Virus record (IMG/VR): IMGVR_UViG_3300007775_000001
Span: 50,951-114,950 of that record
Source: a virus
Strand: one strand, 5' to 3'
Length of the DNA: 64,000 bases
Positions within the stretch are counted from its first letter, which is position 1; the number at the start of each line of letters is the position of its first letter. The notes under the pieces are model-generated. The model was given only the letters and a program-made list of their open reading frames with translations, made no database searches and was not told the origin of the DNA. The position numbers were made by a program, and so were the translations under genes. This document shows, one piece after another, positions 15,220 through 20,937 of this stretch.

Positions 15220-15453
15220 ATGCTCAATCTCAAGTACATCGTGTACTGGAACGGGATCAGTGAAGTGATGGTGATGTTCGATCCGTCGTTGCGTCATGTG
15301 GATGTGACAGTTGGTCTTCGCGCTGCCGGTCAGGTTCGCGGCGCAGGCTTGGTGGACTTGGAAACGCGGCGATGCTTCGGGGATTCTTACACGCTGATGG
15401 TGGCAAGCCGTCCCGAAGATACAGAGCTTCTGAAGTGTTACTTTGGGGATTGA
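15220..15453 (+). CDS. Hypothetical protein (77 aa)
   Basis: ATG 15220 without a strong ribosome binding site. Small beta-rich protein. About 40 nt upstream an unused AGGAGGAG and a sequence resembling the start of the 14748 gene with ATG changed to ACA suggest a decayed start of another gene. No family recognised. Confidence 0.5.
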   Translation: MLNLKYIVYWNGISEVMVMFDPSLRHVDVTVGLRAAGQVRGAGLVDLETRRCFGDSYTLMVASRPEDTELLKCYFGD

Positions 15454-15456
15454 CAC

Positions 15457-15804
15457 ATGTCTGGAAAGATAGCTAAACGCACGTCACAGCGGGTCGAGTA
15501 TTGGGCCTTTGTGAAGTATCCGAATCACTTTTGCTTGCCTGAAGAGGCTCGCACGCTGAGCACGCCAACCATGTTCTCAGTGGAGATCAGTCATGTGAAT
15601 CTGTATAAGCGGGAAGTGACTGTACGCACAGGTGATGTGTATGAGTTGGGTCAACCGTCTGACGAGTACGCGAAATGGCTCGTCGAGTATAGCGCGAAAT
15701 TTCGGTCGTGGTCTTTTCAGCTTAAGGAGTGGATCGAAGAGGCAAAGAGTGATGTGTTGGCAGAGATCGAATCTTTGGGAGAGACCGAAGAACCGCCATT
15801 TTGA
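15457..15804 (+). CDS. Hypothetical protein (115 aa)
   Basis: ATG 15457 three bases after the preceding stop. Mixed strand region followed by a long acidic helix (WIEEAKSDVLAEIESLGETE). No motif recognised. Confidence 0.55.
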   Translation: MSGKIAKRTSQRVEYWAFVKYPNHFCLPEEARTLSTPTMFSVEISHVNLYKREVTVRTGDVYELGQPSDEYAKWLVEYSAKFRSWSFQLKEWIEEAKSDVLAEIESLGETEEPPF

Positions 15805-15977
15805 TGCTCAGGTAGGAATGCTATCCCATCCGGTGTGACCAGGATTGGTAGAGCGTCCAAAGAGGCCGCAAAGGCAAGAAAGCAGTCCACGGAAGGGCAG
15901 AGTACCGGGTTGCCATGAATCGGGCAGTATTGCATGTTTAGACCTCTTGTGAGAGCCTTTTCGGAAGGAGATTGACT
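15805..15977 (+). other. Intergenic region without a clear gene
   Basis: About 170 nt without a plausible + strand gene. A 72-codon antisense ORF crosses it (see rejected items). Only the AAGGAG ribosome binding site of the next gene is evident. Confidence 0.5.
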
Positions 15978-16259
15978 ATGGGACTGCTTAACCGGCTAGA
16001 GGCGAAGCAAGAGCCTACTCAAGCGCAAATCGACCACTTCAATAGTCTGTCGGTCGAGACTCTGAAGAAGATGATGCGCAAGCGGTATCTGGCTTGGAAT
16101 GCTTTGATGGAAGACTTCGACTGCGGAGGCAGTCTGGCCGCTCATATTAGCCCACGGGTGTATGAGGCGGCACACGTCTGCAACAATATCGCGCGTCGGC
16201 TCAAGGAGATTGATCCGACCTTTCCGAAGACATGGGTGTCATTGCCAGAGGGAATATGA
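15978..16259 (+). CDS. Hypothetical protein (93 aa)
   Basis: ATG 15978 after AAGGAGATTGACT, the GGAGATTGAC-type start signal that recurs at 21708 and 26028. Helical protein, with Cys residues in the middle (DFDCGG, HVCNN). No family recognised. Confidence 0.6.
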   Translation: MGLLNRLEAKQEPTQAQIDHFNSLSVETLKKMMRKRYLAWNALMEDFDCGGSLAAHISPRVYEAAHVCNNIARRLKEIDPTFPKTWVSLPEGI

Positions 16260-16426
16260 ACGTCGATCCGTTTGTGAATATCCCGTTTGGGGGGATGACC
16301 AATGGCCGGTATGGCGTACTTGCATACGTTTACACGTTTGGTCAGTTGCGTCTGAAGATCACGGATTCAGAGGTGTCGGATTCAGACGCACCAATTGGAC
16401 ACGGGGCAATCGTGCGAGAGGCTTGA
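16256..16426 (+). CDS. Hypothetical protein (56 aa)
   Basis: ATGA overlap with the previous gene. Small beta-rich protein (VLAYVYTFGQLRLKITDSEV). Nothing recognisable. Confidence 0.5.
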   Translation: MNVDPFVNIPFGGMTNGRYGVLAYVYTFGQLRLKITDSEVSDSDAPIGHGAIVREA

Positions 16427-16435
16427 ACATACGAT

Positions 16436-16567
16436 ATGACAAGACTGCTGGATGCAGTCGTGAAGATCATGCGCGCCGAAGACCCGATTGCCGAATACGA
16501 GTCGTGGCGAAAACCTGGAGTGAACGACAATCATGGTCGTATCCGTCTCGATCATCAAGGAGATTGA
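16436..16567 (+). CDS. Short hypothetical protein (43 aa)
   Basis: ATG 16436, weak GAGAGG upstream. Helical N-terminus and a basic, polar C-terminus. Its 3' end contains the -35 box of the tRNA-island promoter. Plausible by position and spacing only. Confidence 0.4.
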   Translation: MTRLLDAVVKIMRAEDPIAEYESWRKPGVNDNHGRIRLDHQGD

Positions 16568-16592
16568 CATAGAGGGAAGCTTTTGATACGGT
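16564..16592 (+). promoter_or_regulatory. Promoter of the tRNA island
   Basis: TTGACA (16564-16569), 17 bp, TACGGT (16587-16592). Predicted start near 16599, 6 nt before the first tRNA. Confidence 0.75.
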
Positions 16593-16604
16593 TGTTGCCT
16601 TGCT

Positions 16605-16675
16605 CCTCCTATAGCCAAGAGGAAAGGCGACTGGCTGCAACCCAGTGATCACTGGTTCGAATCCAGTTGGGAGGT
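16605..16675 (+). tRNA. tRNA-Cys(GCA)
   Basis: Acceptor CCTCCTA/TGGGAGG, anticodon loop CTGCAAC in an ACTGG/CCAGT stem, T-loop TTCGAAT. No encoded CCA, as for all tRNAs here. Its 3' GGGAGG lies 4 nt before the next ATG and can serve as that gene's Shine-Dalgarno sequence. Confidence 0.92.
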
Positions 16676-16678
16676 CTG

Positions 16679-16915
16679 ATGAAAGACGTGCCAAGATTCA
16701 AGCCTGTGGCTTGGGTCGTGAACAGCGAGAGCCAAAAGCTATCGCTAACTCATCTGATGCACGAGGGGAGAATCCTGTGTACGGTCAAACTTCCTACCGA
16801 TCCTACTGTGCAGATTGTGACGCGCGGTCGGGTGGATTGCTTCAACTGTGTGAAGCGGGGTCGGAGTCTGCAAGGAAGAAACGTCGAGACAGGTAAACCC
16901 TATGATGCCCCGTAA
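16679..16915 (+). CDS. Hypothetical protein with CFNC motif (78 aa)
   Basis: ATG 16679 lies 4 nt after tRNA-Cys, and the only ribosome binding site (GGGAGG) is the tRNA acceptor strand itself. A CFNC pair near residue 57 could bind metal, with a basic C-terminus. The last codons overlap the start of tRNA-Lys. Translation would need an unprocessed or differently cut transcript. Function unknown. Confidence 0.5.
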   Translation: MKDVPRFKPVAWVVNSESQKLSLTHLMHEGRILCTVKLPTDPTVQIVTRGRVDCFNCVKRGRSLQGRNVETGKPYDAP

Positions 16916-16978
16916 CTCAACTGGTAGAGTACCCGGCTCTTAACCGGGAGGTTGCAGGTTCGAAGCCTGTCGGGGCAA
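16906..16978 (+). tRNA. tRNA-Lys(CTT)
   Basis: Acceptor TGCCCCG/CGGGGCA, anticodon loop CTCTTAA, T-loop TTCGAAG. Its 5' end overlaps the last codons of the upstream gene. Confidence 0.92.
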
Positions 16979-16987
16979 TCAGTTCAT

Positions 16988-17058
16988 TGCTCCGTAGCTC
17001 ATCGGTCGAGCGTCCGGCTTTTAACCGGAAGGCTGGGGTTCAACTCCCCACGGGGCAA
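16988..17058 (+). tRNA. tRNA-Lys(TTT)
   Basis: Acceptor TGCTCCG/CGGGGCA with one wobble pair, anticodon loop CTTTTAA, T-loop TTCAACT. Second Lys acceptor, reading AAA. Confidence 0.92.
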
Positions 17059-17064
17059 CTATAT

Positions 17065-17140
17065 ACCGGGATGGACTGGAGTGGTTCCAGCGCGAGACTC
17101 ATAATCTCGACCGACGTGGGTTCGAATCCCACTCCCGGCA
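17065..17140 (+). tRNA. tRNA-Met(CAT), atypical
   Basis: Anticodon loop CTCATAA in a CGAGA/TCTCG stem, T-arm GTGGG/CCCAC. The acceptor ACCGGGA/TCCCGGC leaves an A-C mismatch at position 1:72, and the D-arm (CTGG/CCAG) is displaced. An unpaired 1:72 is an initiator hallmark, but the anticodon stem lacks the three G-C pairs of bacterial initiators. It could be elongator Met, initiator-like, or Ile2. Confidence 0.8.
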
Positions 17141-17144
17141 CTAC

Positions 17145-17227
17145 GGAAGGATGGCCGAGAGGCTGAAGGCTCCTGTTTTGAAAACAGGCGTGCGAGAGCA
17201 CCGGGGGTTCGAATCCCTCTCCTTCCG
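17145..17227 (+). tRNA. tRNA-Ser(TGA)
   Basis: Acceptor GGAAGGA/TCCTTCC, long variable arm, anticodon loop TTTGAAA, discriminator G. First of four Ser tRNAs clustered here. Confidence 0.93.
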
Positions 17228-17232
17228 CTTAC

Positions 17233-17307
17233 ACACCGGTAGCTCAGTCTGGATAGAGCGGGGGCCTTCGAAGCCCATGGTCGCGGGTTCGAATCCTGCC
17301 CGGTGTG
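17233..17307 (+). tRNA. tRNA-Arg(TCG)
   Basis: Acceptor ACACCGG/CCGGTGT, anticodon loop CTTCGAA, T-loop TTCGAAT; the outermost anticodon-stem pair is mismatched (G-A). Confidence 0.9.
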
Positions 17308-17342
17308 CTGACCGCACCAAGAACCAACAGAGGAGATTGATC

Positions 17343-17405
17343 ATGTTGCGTGATACTGGCGCGGTGTTGTGGTGGGTCGTAGTGGGTGTATGGAAGCGTG
17401 GCTGA
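17343..17405 (+). CDS. Possible 20-residue hydrophobic peptide
   Basis: ATG 17343 preceded by GAGGAGATTGATC, a start signal like that of confirmed genes here. Encodes a short Val/Trp-rich peptide (AVLWWVVVGVW) that could insert in a membrane. The end overlaps tRNA-Ser(CGA). Supported only by the ribosome binding site. Confidence 0.35.
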   Translation: MLRDTGAVLWWVVVGVWKRG

Positions 17406-17474
17406 GCGGACAAAAGCACCTGTTTCGAAAACAGGCGGACGCAAGTCCCGAAGGTTCGAATCCTTCCGCTTCCG
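17392..17474 (+). tRNA. tRNA-Ser(CGA)
   Basis: Acceptor GGAAGCG/CGCTTCC, long variable arm, anticodon loop TTCGAAA. Confidence 0.93.
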
Positions 17475-17479
17475 TTACC

Positions 17480-17562
17480 GGGGAGTTGGCTGAGTGGTCT
17501 AAAGCACTGCGTTGGAATCGCAGCGGACGTAAGTCCCGTAGGTTCGAATCCTACACTCTCCG
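17480..17562 (+). tRNA. tRNA-Ser(GGA)
   Basis: Acceptor GGGGAGT/ACTCTCC with one wobble pair, long variable arm, anticodon loop TTGGAAT in CTGCG/CGCAG. Confidence 0.93.
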
Positions 17563-17565
17563 CTT

Positions 17566-17648
17566 GGAAGGATGGCTGAGTGGCCGAAAGCACCGCATTG
17601 CTAACGCGGCGGACGCAAGTCCCGTGAGTTCGAATCTCACTCCTTCCG
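17566..17648 (+). tRNA. tRNA-Ser(GCT)
   Basis: Acceptor GGAAGGA/TCCTTCC, identical to tRNA-Ser(TGA); anticodon loop TTGCTAA, long variable arm. Palindrome copy 3 starts 4 nt after it. Confidence 0.92.
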
Positions 17649-17652
17649 CCAA

Positions 17653-17666
17653 TTTCTACGTAGAAA
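17653..17666. repeat. Palindrome copy 3 (TTTCTACGTAGAAA core)
   Basis: The 14-bp core is perfect; the next left base is A instead of G, so the palindrome stops there. Located between tRNA-Ser(GCT) and the acyl-carrier-like gene, 18 bp before its ATG. Confidence 0.95.
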
Positions 17667-17684
17667 CTGATTGAGAGGTTGACT

Positions 17685-18194
17685 ATGCATGTTCGCAATG
17701 CAGTATGTAACGCGATTCAAGATTGTGTCGATCACAAGGAAGGCAAGTTCAGTGAGTCTGCGAATCTGAGAGATGATCTTGGTGTGGATTCACTTGATAT
17801 CGTGGAGATCGTGATGCAGGTTGAAGAGGAATTGGGTATCATGATCGAAGATGACCAGTTCAGCAACCTGATGACTGTAGGAGAGTTGATGCGTGTCGTT
17901 GAGAAGGCGACAGGCTATCGGAAGAGGGGTGTGAGCGATACGATTGAAGTCCTTGTGGTTGGACATGCAAGTTTGGTGGCACGCGAAGCTTCTCGTCGCA
18001 AGATTCCCTTTGTGTTCTTGCGCGAGATTCGCGGAAAGGTGAATGGTCTCGAAGGCCCAACTGTGCATACGGTTGGGAAGGTCAATCAGGTTTTCCGTGA
18101 CGATGTTGAAAAGTGGGAGAAGGAGAGTTGTCAGACATGGGCCGGGATTCATATCCCTGGGTCATTGGTGCAGATCAGTAACAAGCCCTTGTAG
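17685..18194 (+). CDS. Acyl-carrier-protein domain fused to unknown domain (169 aa)
   Basis: Residues 1-75 match an acyl carrier protein: helix I, an acidic ANLRDDLGVDSLDIVEIVMQ segment with the phosphopantetheine-accepting Ser at residue 36 (DSLD), and a helix III/IV region (DDQFSNLMTVGELMRVVE). In cells ACP carries acyl chains for fatty-acid or related synthesis. The remaining 90 residues (VLVVGHASLVAREASRRK onwards) form an unrecognised domain. GAGAGGTTGACT precedes ATG 17685. The stop codon lies inside tRNA-Thr. Possible roles: phage lipid or tRNA/peptide modification, or a decoy of host ACP. Function is inference. Confidence 0.8.
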   Translation: MHVRNAVCNAIQDCVDHKEGKFSESANLRDDLGVDSLDIVEIVMQVEEELGIMIEDDQFSNLMTVGELMRVVEKATGYRKRGVSDTIEVLVVGHASLVAREASRRKIPFVFLREIRGKVNGLEGPTVHTVGKVNQVFRDDVEKWEKESCQTWAGIHIPGSLVQISNKPL

Positions 18195-18258
18195 CTCAGC
18201 TAGGCAGAGCGGCTGTTTTGTAAACAGCGGGTCGGCGGTTCGATTCCGTCCAGGGGCT
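18185..18258 (+). tRNA. tRNA-Thr(TGT)
   Basis: Acceptor GCCCTTG/CAGGGGC, anticodon loop TTTGTAA in GCTGT/ACAGC. The first bases encode the stop of the upstream ACP-like gene. Confidence 0.92.
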
Positions 18259-18259
18259 C

Positions 18260-18330
18260 TTAGGGATCGTCTAGTGGTAGGACGCTGGGCTCTGAACTCA
18301 GAAACCTTGGTTCGAATCCAAGTCCCTAAA
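18260..18330 (+). tRNA. tRNA-Gln(CTG)
   Basis: Acceptor TTAGGGA/TCCCTAA with the U1-A72 pair typical of Gln; anticodon loop CTCTGAA. Confidence 0.92.
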
Positions 18331-18331
18331 C

Positions 18332-18405
18332 CTGGGTGTAGCTCTTAACGGTAGAGCGCGTGCTTTGGGAGCATGAGGCTGCTGGTTCGAATCCAGTCAC
18401 CCAGA
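18332..18405 (+). tRNA. tRNA-Pro(TGG)
   Basis: Acceptor CTGGGTG/CACCCAG, anticodon loop TTTGGGA, T-loop TTCGAAT. Confidence 0.92.
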
Positions 18406-18411
18406 CTACAT

Positions 18412-18485
18412 GGCGTGGGTAGCCAAGCGGTTAAGGCAGAAGGCTGTGAACCTTCCATGCATGGGTTCGAATCCCATCCCTCGCC
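18412..18485 (+). tRNA. tRNA-His(GTG)
   Basis: Encoded extra G at -1 opposite C73, the His identity element; acceptor GCGTGGG/CCCTCGC with one T-T mismatch; anticodon loop CTGTGAA. Confidence 0.92.
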
Positions 18486-18499
18486 CTGGAGGCACACCA

Positions 18500-18691
18500 A
18501 TGATCAGTTTGATGTTACCGAATGCTTCGCGTTCAGAAGTGATTGCGGTGAGTCGAATGGTTGCGCGCATGAAGGTCGGAATGCATGTCACACGGGCGAG
18601 AGACGCAGTGTGCGATCATTCGCAATGGAGTTGGGATACCCATGGTCGGGTGTGTGACTGTGGGGCGTTCATGGTTGATTTCGGAGATTGA
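18500..18691 (+). CDS. Hypothetical Cys-containing protein (63 aa)
   Basis: ATG 18500 with GGAGG 9 nt upstream, immediately after tRNA-His. Basic N-terminal part; C-terminal CDHSQWSWDTHGRVCDCG has Cys and His spaced like a small zinc site. No family recognised. Confidence 0.55.
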   Translation: MISLMLPNASRSEVIAVSRMVARMKVGMHVTRARDAVCDHSQWSWDTHGRVCDCGAFMVDFGD

Positions 18692-18693
18692 CG

Positions 18694-19062
18694 ATGGGCC
18701 ACAAAGAGAAGCTGATCAAAGTGAACGCTCTGATTGACGAGGGCGTTATCCCGCTTGTGGAAGCATTGAATGAGCTTCCCCGCGTGGTGACTTACAATAG
18801 CTGCGAGCAGTACAACGGTAAGGCAGAGGTGATGTTTCATATCATCGAGCCTGAGCGTGGAGAAGAGCCACGATTCGTGCGTGATCTGTCGAAGCAAATT
18901 GCTCGCATCAACGGAGATTTTGCTGTATGCTTGAGTCTTGAATGGTTTGCTGGAGGTGATGCGTCGATGTGGCTTCGTGTCCCTACTGAGCAAGTCGAGG
19001 TGGTAGCGAGCGCGATCAGACTGATTGCTACGGAGAGAAAAAGGAATGCCTCTCAAGAATAA
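18694..19062 (+). CDS. Hypothetical protein (122 aa)
   Basis: ATG 18694. Contains a helix leading to LPRVVTYNSCEQYNGKAEVMF, then strands and helices that look like a complete alpha/beta domain. A single Cys in a YNSCEQY context could be functional. No family assigned. It overlaps the next gene by 17 nt. Confidence 0.6.
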   Translation: MGHKEKLIKVNALIDEGVIPLVEALNELPRVVTYNSCEQYNGKAEVMFHIIEPERGEEPRFVRDLSKQIARINGDFAVCLSLEWFAGGDASMWLRVPTEQVEVVASAIRLIATERKRNASQE

Positions 19063-19429
19063 GACCCAACCGATCTATCTAACACCGGATTGGAGATTCT
19101 ACCAGGACGGTAACAACTTTGTGCTTGAGCACAAGGAGCGGGTCAGGAAGAAGGATGGTATCAACATGGCCGAGCGATGGTCGCAATTTTTTTACTCGTC
19201 GCTCGAAGCTGCTGTGCCAGGGCTGCTTAGTCGTGATATCATGGCTGGCAGAACTCTGGAGGAAATGAAGACTCGTCTTGAGGAGACGGCTCAACGGATC
19301 ATCTCTGTTCTTCGGGGTGCTCCTAATTTTGGTGTAGCACAGCGGTTGGCAGATGTGGGTGAGTCAGACCCGAATGTCACGGCTGTACCTCGAAGGCGGT
19401 TTTTTCGGCGCAACCGCCAAGCAACCTAA
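19046..19429 (+). CDS. Hypothetical protein (127 aa)
   Basis: ATG 19046 preceded by AAAAAGGA. N-terminal strands with aromatic residues, a helical middle (TLEEMKTRLEETAQRIISVL) and an Arg-rich C-terminus (PRRRFFRRNRQ) suggesting nucleic-acid contact. No family recognised. Confidence 0.55.
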   Translation: MPLKNKTQPIYLTPDWRFYQDGNNFVLEHKERVRKKDGINMAERWSQFFYSSLEAAVPGLLSRDIMAGRTLEEMKTRLEETAQRIISVLRGAPNFGVAQRLADVGESDPNVTAVPRRRFFRRNRQAT

Positions 19430-19466
19430 CCAAAGCGTCGATTCTCTCTGTCGGAGTTAGAACCCG

Positions 19467-19622
19467 ATGAGTAACACACAGCAAGTCAACATGAAGGATC
19501 ACGTCGAATCGCTGATCAAGAAGGCAGCAACGGCGGCAAGAGCGGACGAGGCGATGAAGTTCTCGCAAGCTGCAACCAATGCCGCGAATGCGATGTGTGC
19601 ATTGCGAGAGGCGATGAAATAG
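19467..19622 (+). CDS. Small conserved-type phage protein, Ala-rich helix (51 aa)
   Basis: ATG 19467. The sequence is an amphipathic Ala-rich helix pair (VESLIKKAATAARADEAMKF then SQAATNAANAM). Short ORFs with this KFSQAATNAANA-like pattern occur in many phages; their function is unknown to me. A GC-rich hairpin follows directly. Confidence 0.65.
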   Translation: MSNTQQVNMKDHVESLIKKAATAARADEAMKFSQAATNAANAMCALREAMK

Positions 19623-19629
19623 AACGGTG

Positions 19630-19656
19630 GCGGGCGGGATGAGTCTCGCCCGCTTT
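19630..19656 (+). terminator. GC-rich hairpin, possible terminator
   Basis: GCGGGCG (19630-19636) pairs with CGCCCGC (19647-19653), with inner pairs leaving a tetraloop, followed by only TTT. It lies between the 51-residue gene and tRNA-Phe and could end the transcript or mark a processing site. Confidence 0.5.
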
Positions 19657-19659
19657 CAT

Positions 19660-19732
19660 GTTGCGATAGCTCAGTCCGGTAGAGCGGTGGGTTGAAGCCC
19701 CATATGCAGAGGTTCGATTCCTCTTCGCAACA
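19660..19732 (+). tRNA. tRNA-Phe(GAA)
   Basis: Acceptor GTTGCGA/TCGCAAC, anticodon loop TTGAAGC, T-loop TTCGATT. Confidence 0.92.
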
Positions 19733-19733
19733 C

Positions 19734-19762
19734 TTGACAAACGGTAGCACATGTAGTACAGT
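19734..19762 (+). promoter_or_regulatory. Promoter with operator-like spacer (third of four)
   Basis: TTGACA (19734-19739), 17 bp containing GTAGCACATGTAG, then TACAGT (19757-19762). It starts 2 nt after tRNA-Phe and would drive tRNA-Tyr and the NADAR gene. It lacks the GGCTGAGAGAGAAACCC leader of the other three. Confidence 0.8.
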
Positions 19763-19798
19763 ACAAGAGCGGTGGATATCTTGTGGAGGAAGTGATTC

Positions 19799-19886
19799 GG
19801 GGATGTGCGTCAAGTGGCGAAGACAGCGGACTGTAAATCCGTGACCCATGCGGTAAACATCGAAGGTTCGACTCCTTCCGTCCCCA
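19799..19886 (+). tRNA. tRNA-Tyr(GTA)
   Basis: Acceptor GGGGATG/CGTCCCC, long variable arm as in bacterial Tyr, anticodon loop CTGTAAA. Confidence 0.9.
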
Positions 19887-19907
19887 CTGACAACGTGATG
19901 AGCTATC

Positions 19908-20339
19908 ATGCCGATTAAGATCGGGCGGTTCCAGGGTGAGTACAGGTTCCTGAGCAATTTTTGGCCTGCTCGTGTGAACTACGGAGGGATAGACTTCCCC
20001 ACCGTAGAACATGCCTATCAGGCTGCCAAAACGGACGATCAGAAGGCTCGTTTGGAGATTGCCAAGGCCCGTACTCCTGGGGTGGCAAAACGCCTTGGGA
20101 AGCGTGTTACGATGCGTCATAATTGGGATAGCATCAAGCTCAAGGTGATGAGTGTTCTGGTGACACAGAAGTTCACGAGCAATCCGCTTCTGAAGAAGCT
20201 TTTGCTTGACACCGGAGATGCGGAACTGATAGAAGGGAACGATTGGAATGACACCTTCTGGGGTATCTGTCGTGGGAAGGGTAGCAACCATCTGGGCAAG
20301 ATTTTGATGAGTGTTCGCGAATCGCTCAGATTGGTATGA
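19908..20339 (+). CDS. NADAR-family protein (YbiA-like N-glycosidase) (143 aa)
   Basis: Full-length NADAR domain: FQGEYRFLSNFWPARVNYGG, PTVEHAYQAAKTDD, the GKRVTMRHNWDSIKLKVM helix, and a C-terminal NDTFWG...GSNHLGKILM. Family members hydrolyse N-glycosidic bonds, such as those in riboflavin-pathway intermediates, and some remove ADP-ribose from nucleobases. In phages, NADAR may counter ADP-ribosylation-based defence or act on NAD-derived metabolites; that is inference. Embedded between tRNA-Tyr and tRNA-Gly. Confidence 0.9.
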   Translation: MPIKIGRFQGEYRFLSNFWPARVNYGGIDFPTVEHAYQAAKTDDQKARLEIAKARTPGVAKRLGKRVTMRHNWDSIKLKVMSVLVTQKFTSNPLLKKLLLDTGDAELIEGNDWNDTFWGICRGKGSNHLGKILMSVRESLRLV

Positions 20340-20340
20340 T

Positions 20341-20413
20341 GTGGGTCTAACTCAACTGGTAGAGTGTCGGCCTTCCAAGCCGGATGTTGCGGGTTCGACT
20401 CCCGTGGCCCACT
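20341..20413 (+). tRNA. tRNA-Gly(TCC)
   Basis: Acceptor GTGGGTC/GGCCCAC, anticodon loop CTTCCAA, T-loop TTCGACT. Begins 2 nt after the NADAR stop. Confidence 0.92.
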
Positions 20414-20414
20414 T

Positions 20415-20478
20415 AGGCAGATTGCGAGACTGGTGTGATTCGCTCCATTGTGACTGAGAGTGTCACCGTGATCTGCCT
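20415..20478 (+). ncRNA. tRNA-like three-way-junction element, 64 nt
   Basis: Closed by AGGCAGAT (20415-20422) and ATCTGCCT (20471-20478). Inside are a D-arm-like hairpin GCGA/TCGC and a second hairpin GTGAC/GTCAC with a 7-nt loop (TGAGAGT). There is no T-arm with TTC, and no usable anticodon since the loop lacks U33. It sits 1 nt after tRNA-Gly and 4 nt before tRNA-Ala, so it is probably released with them by tRNA processing. It may be a decayed tRNA or a deliberate tRNA mimic. Confidence 0.5.
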
Positions 20479-20482
20479 TCAT

Positions 20483-20557
20483 GGGGTATGGGACTGCTAG
20501 GGGTGGTCATCTGCCTTGCAAGCAGAACACAGCCCGGTTCGAATCCGGGATACTCCA
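20483..20557 (+). tRNA. tRNA-Ala(TGC)
   Basis: Acceptor GGGGTAT/ATACTCC, anticodon loop CTTGCAA in TCTGC/GCAGA, T-arm CCCGG/CCGGG. Confidence 0.93.
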
Positions 20558-20560
20558 TTG

Positions 20561-20645
20561 GCCCGTTTGTGCTAGGTAGAGACAACGAGATCAGCTAACC
20601 ACTGATCAAGCGGCTTGCCAAGGTGGTTCCTTGGTGCTGGCGGGC
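20561..20645 (+). ncRNA. tRNA-like element, about 85 nt
   Basis: GCCCG (20561-20565) pairs with CGGGC (20641-20645). Inside are a D-arm-like TGT/ACA hairpin with a GCTAGGTAGAG loop, a perfect GATCAG/CTGATC stem with a 7-nt CTAACCA loop (anticodon-arm geometry, U33 present), and CCAAGG/CCTTGG with a 5-nt loop instead of a normal T-arm. Flanked by tRNA-Ala and tRNA-Leu. Possibly a degenerate tRNA or a tRNA mimic. Confidence 0.45.
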
Positions 20646-20653
20646 ATTGTAAT

Positions 20654-20733
20654 GCCGATGTGGTGAAACTGGCAGACACGTCACCTTGAGGGGGTGATGC
20701 TTCGGCGTACAGGTTCGAGTCCTGTCATCGGCA
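20654..20733 (+). tRNA. tRNA-Leu(GAG)
   Basis: Acceptor GCCGATG/CATCGGC, long variable arm, anticodon loop TTGAGGG in TCACC/GGTGA. Confidence 0.92.
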
Positions 20734-20937
20734 CTGTAGGGAGTAGGGCACGGGGAGTTGTCTACGCTGTGAAAGCTGGTGATCGATCAATCGCCGGTGA
20801 GGGTTGAATGGTTAAGACCGGAAACCCAAGTAGCAGCTATCGAGGCGTACCCCACGGTTAGGCCTAGTAACTGCGCGAAGCGACCAGAATGCCGAGCATG
20901 AACGGGGGTTCGGGACTTCTCGTTTCCTACTTCTGAC
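20734..20937 (+). ncRNA. Structured non-coding RNA, about 200 nt
   Basis: No ORF. A closing helix AGTAGG near the 5' side pairs with CCTACT near the 3' end. Nested inside are ACGGGG and ACGC pairing with GCGT and CCCC, a GGTGAT/ATCGCC hairpin, a GGGTT/AACCC arm and a CGC-GAA-GCG hairpin. It lies directly between tRNA-Leu and the next gene. The sequence does not resemble tmRNA or RNase P RNA as I know them. Class and function unknown. Confidence 0.55.

Noticed and set aside
15717-15935. Antisense ORF of 72 codons with an AGAGG-like site, partly in an intergenic gap
   Set aside because: The N-terminal sequence looks somewhat protein-like, but it overlaps the end of the 15457 gene and would be the only gene on the - strand. 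Kept as unproven.
20734-20937. tmRNA or RNase P RNA in the tRNA island
   Set aside because: The tRNA-like ends and tag ORF of tmRNA are missing, and the conserved P4-type sequences of RNase P RNA are not seen.
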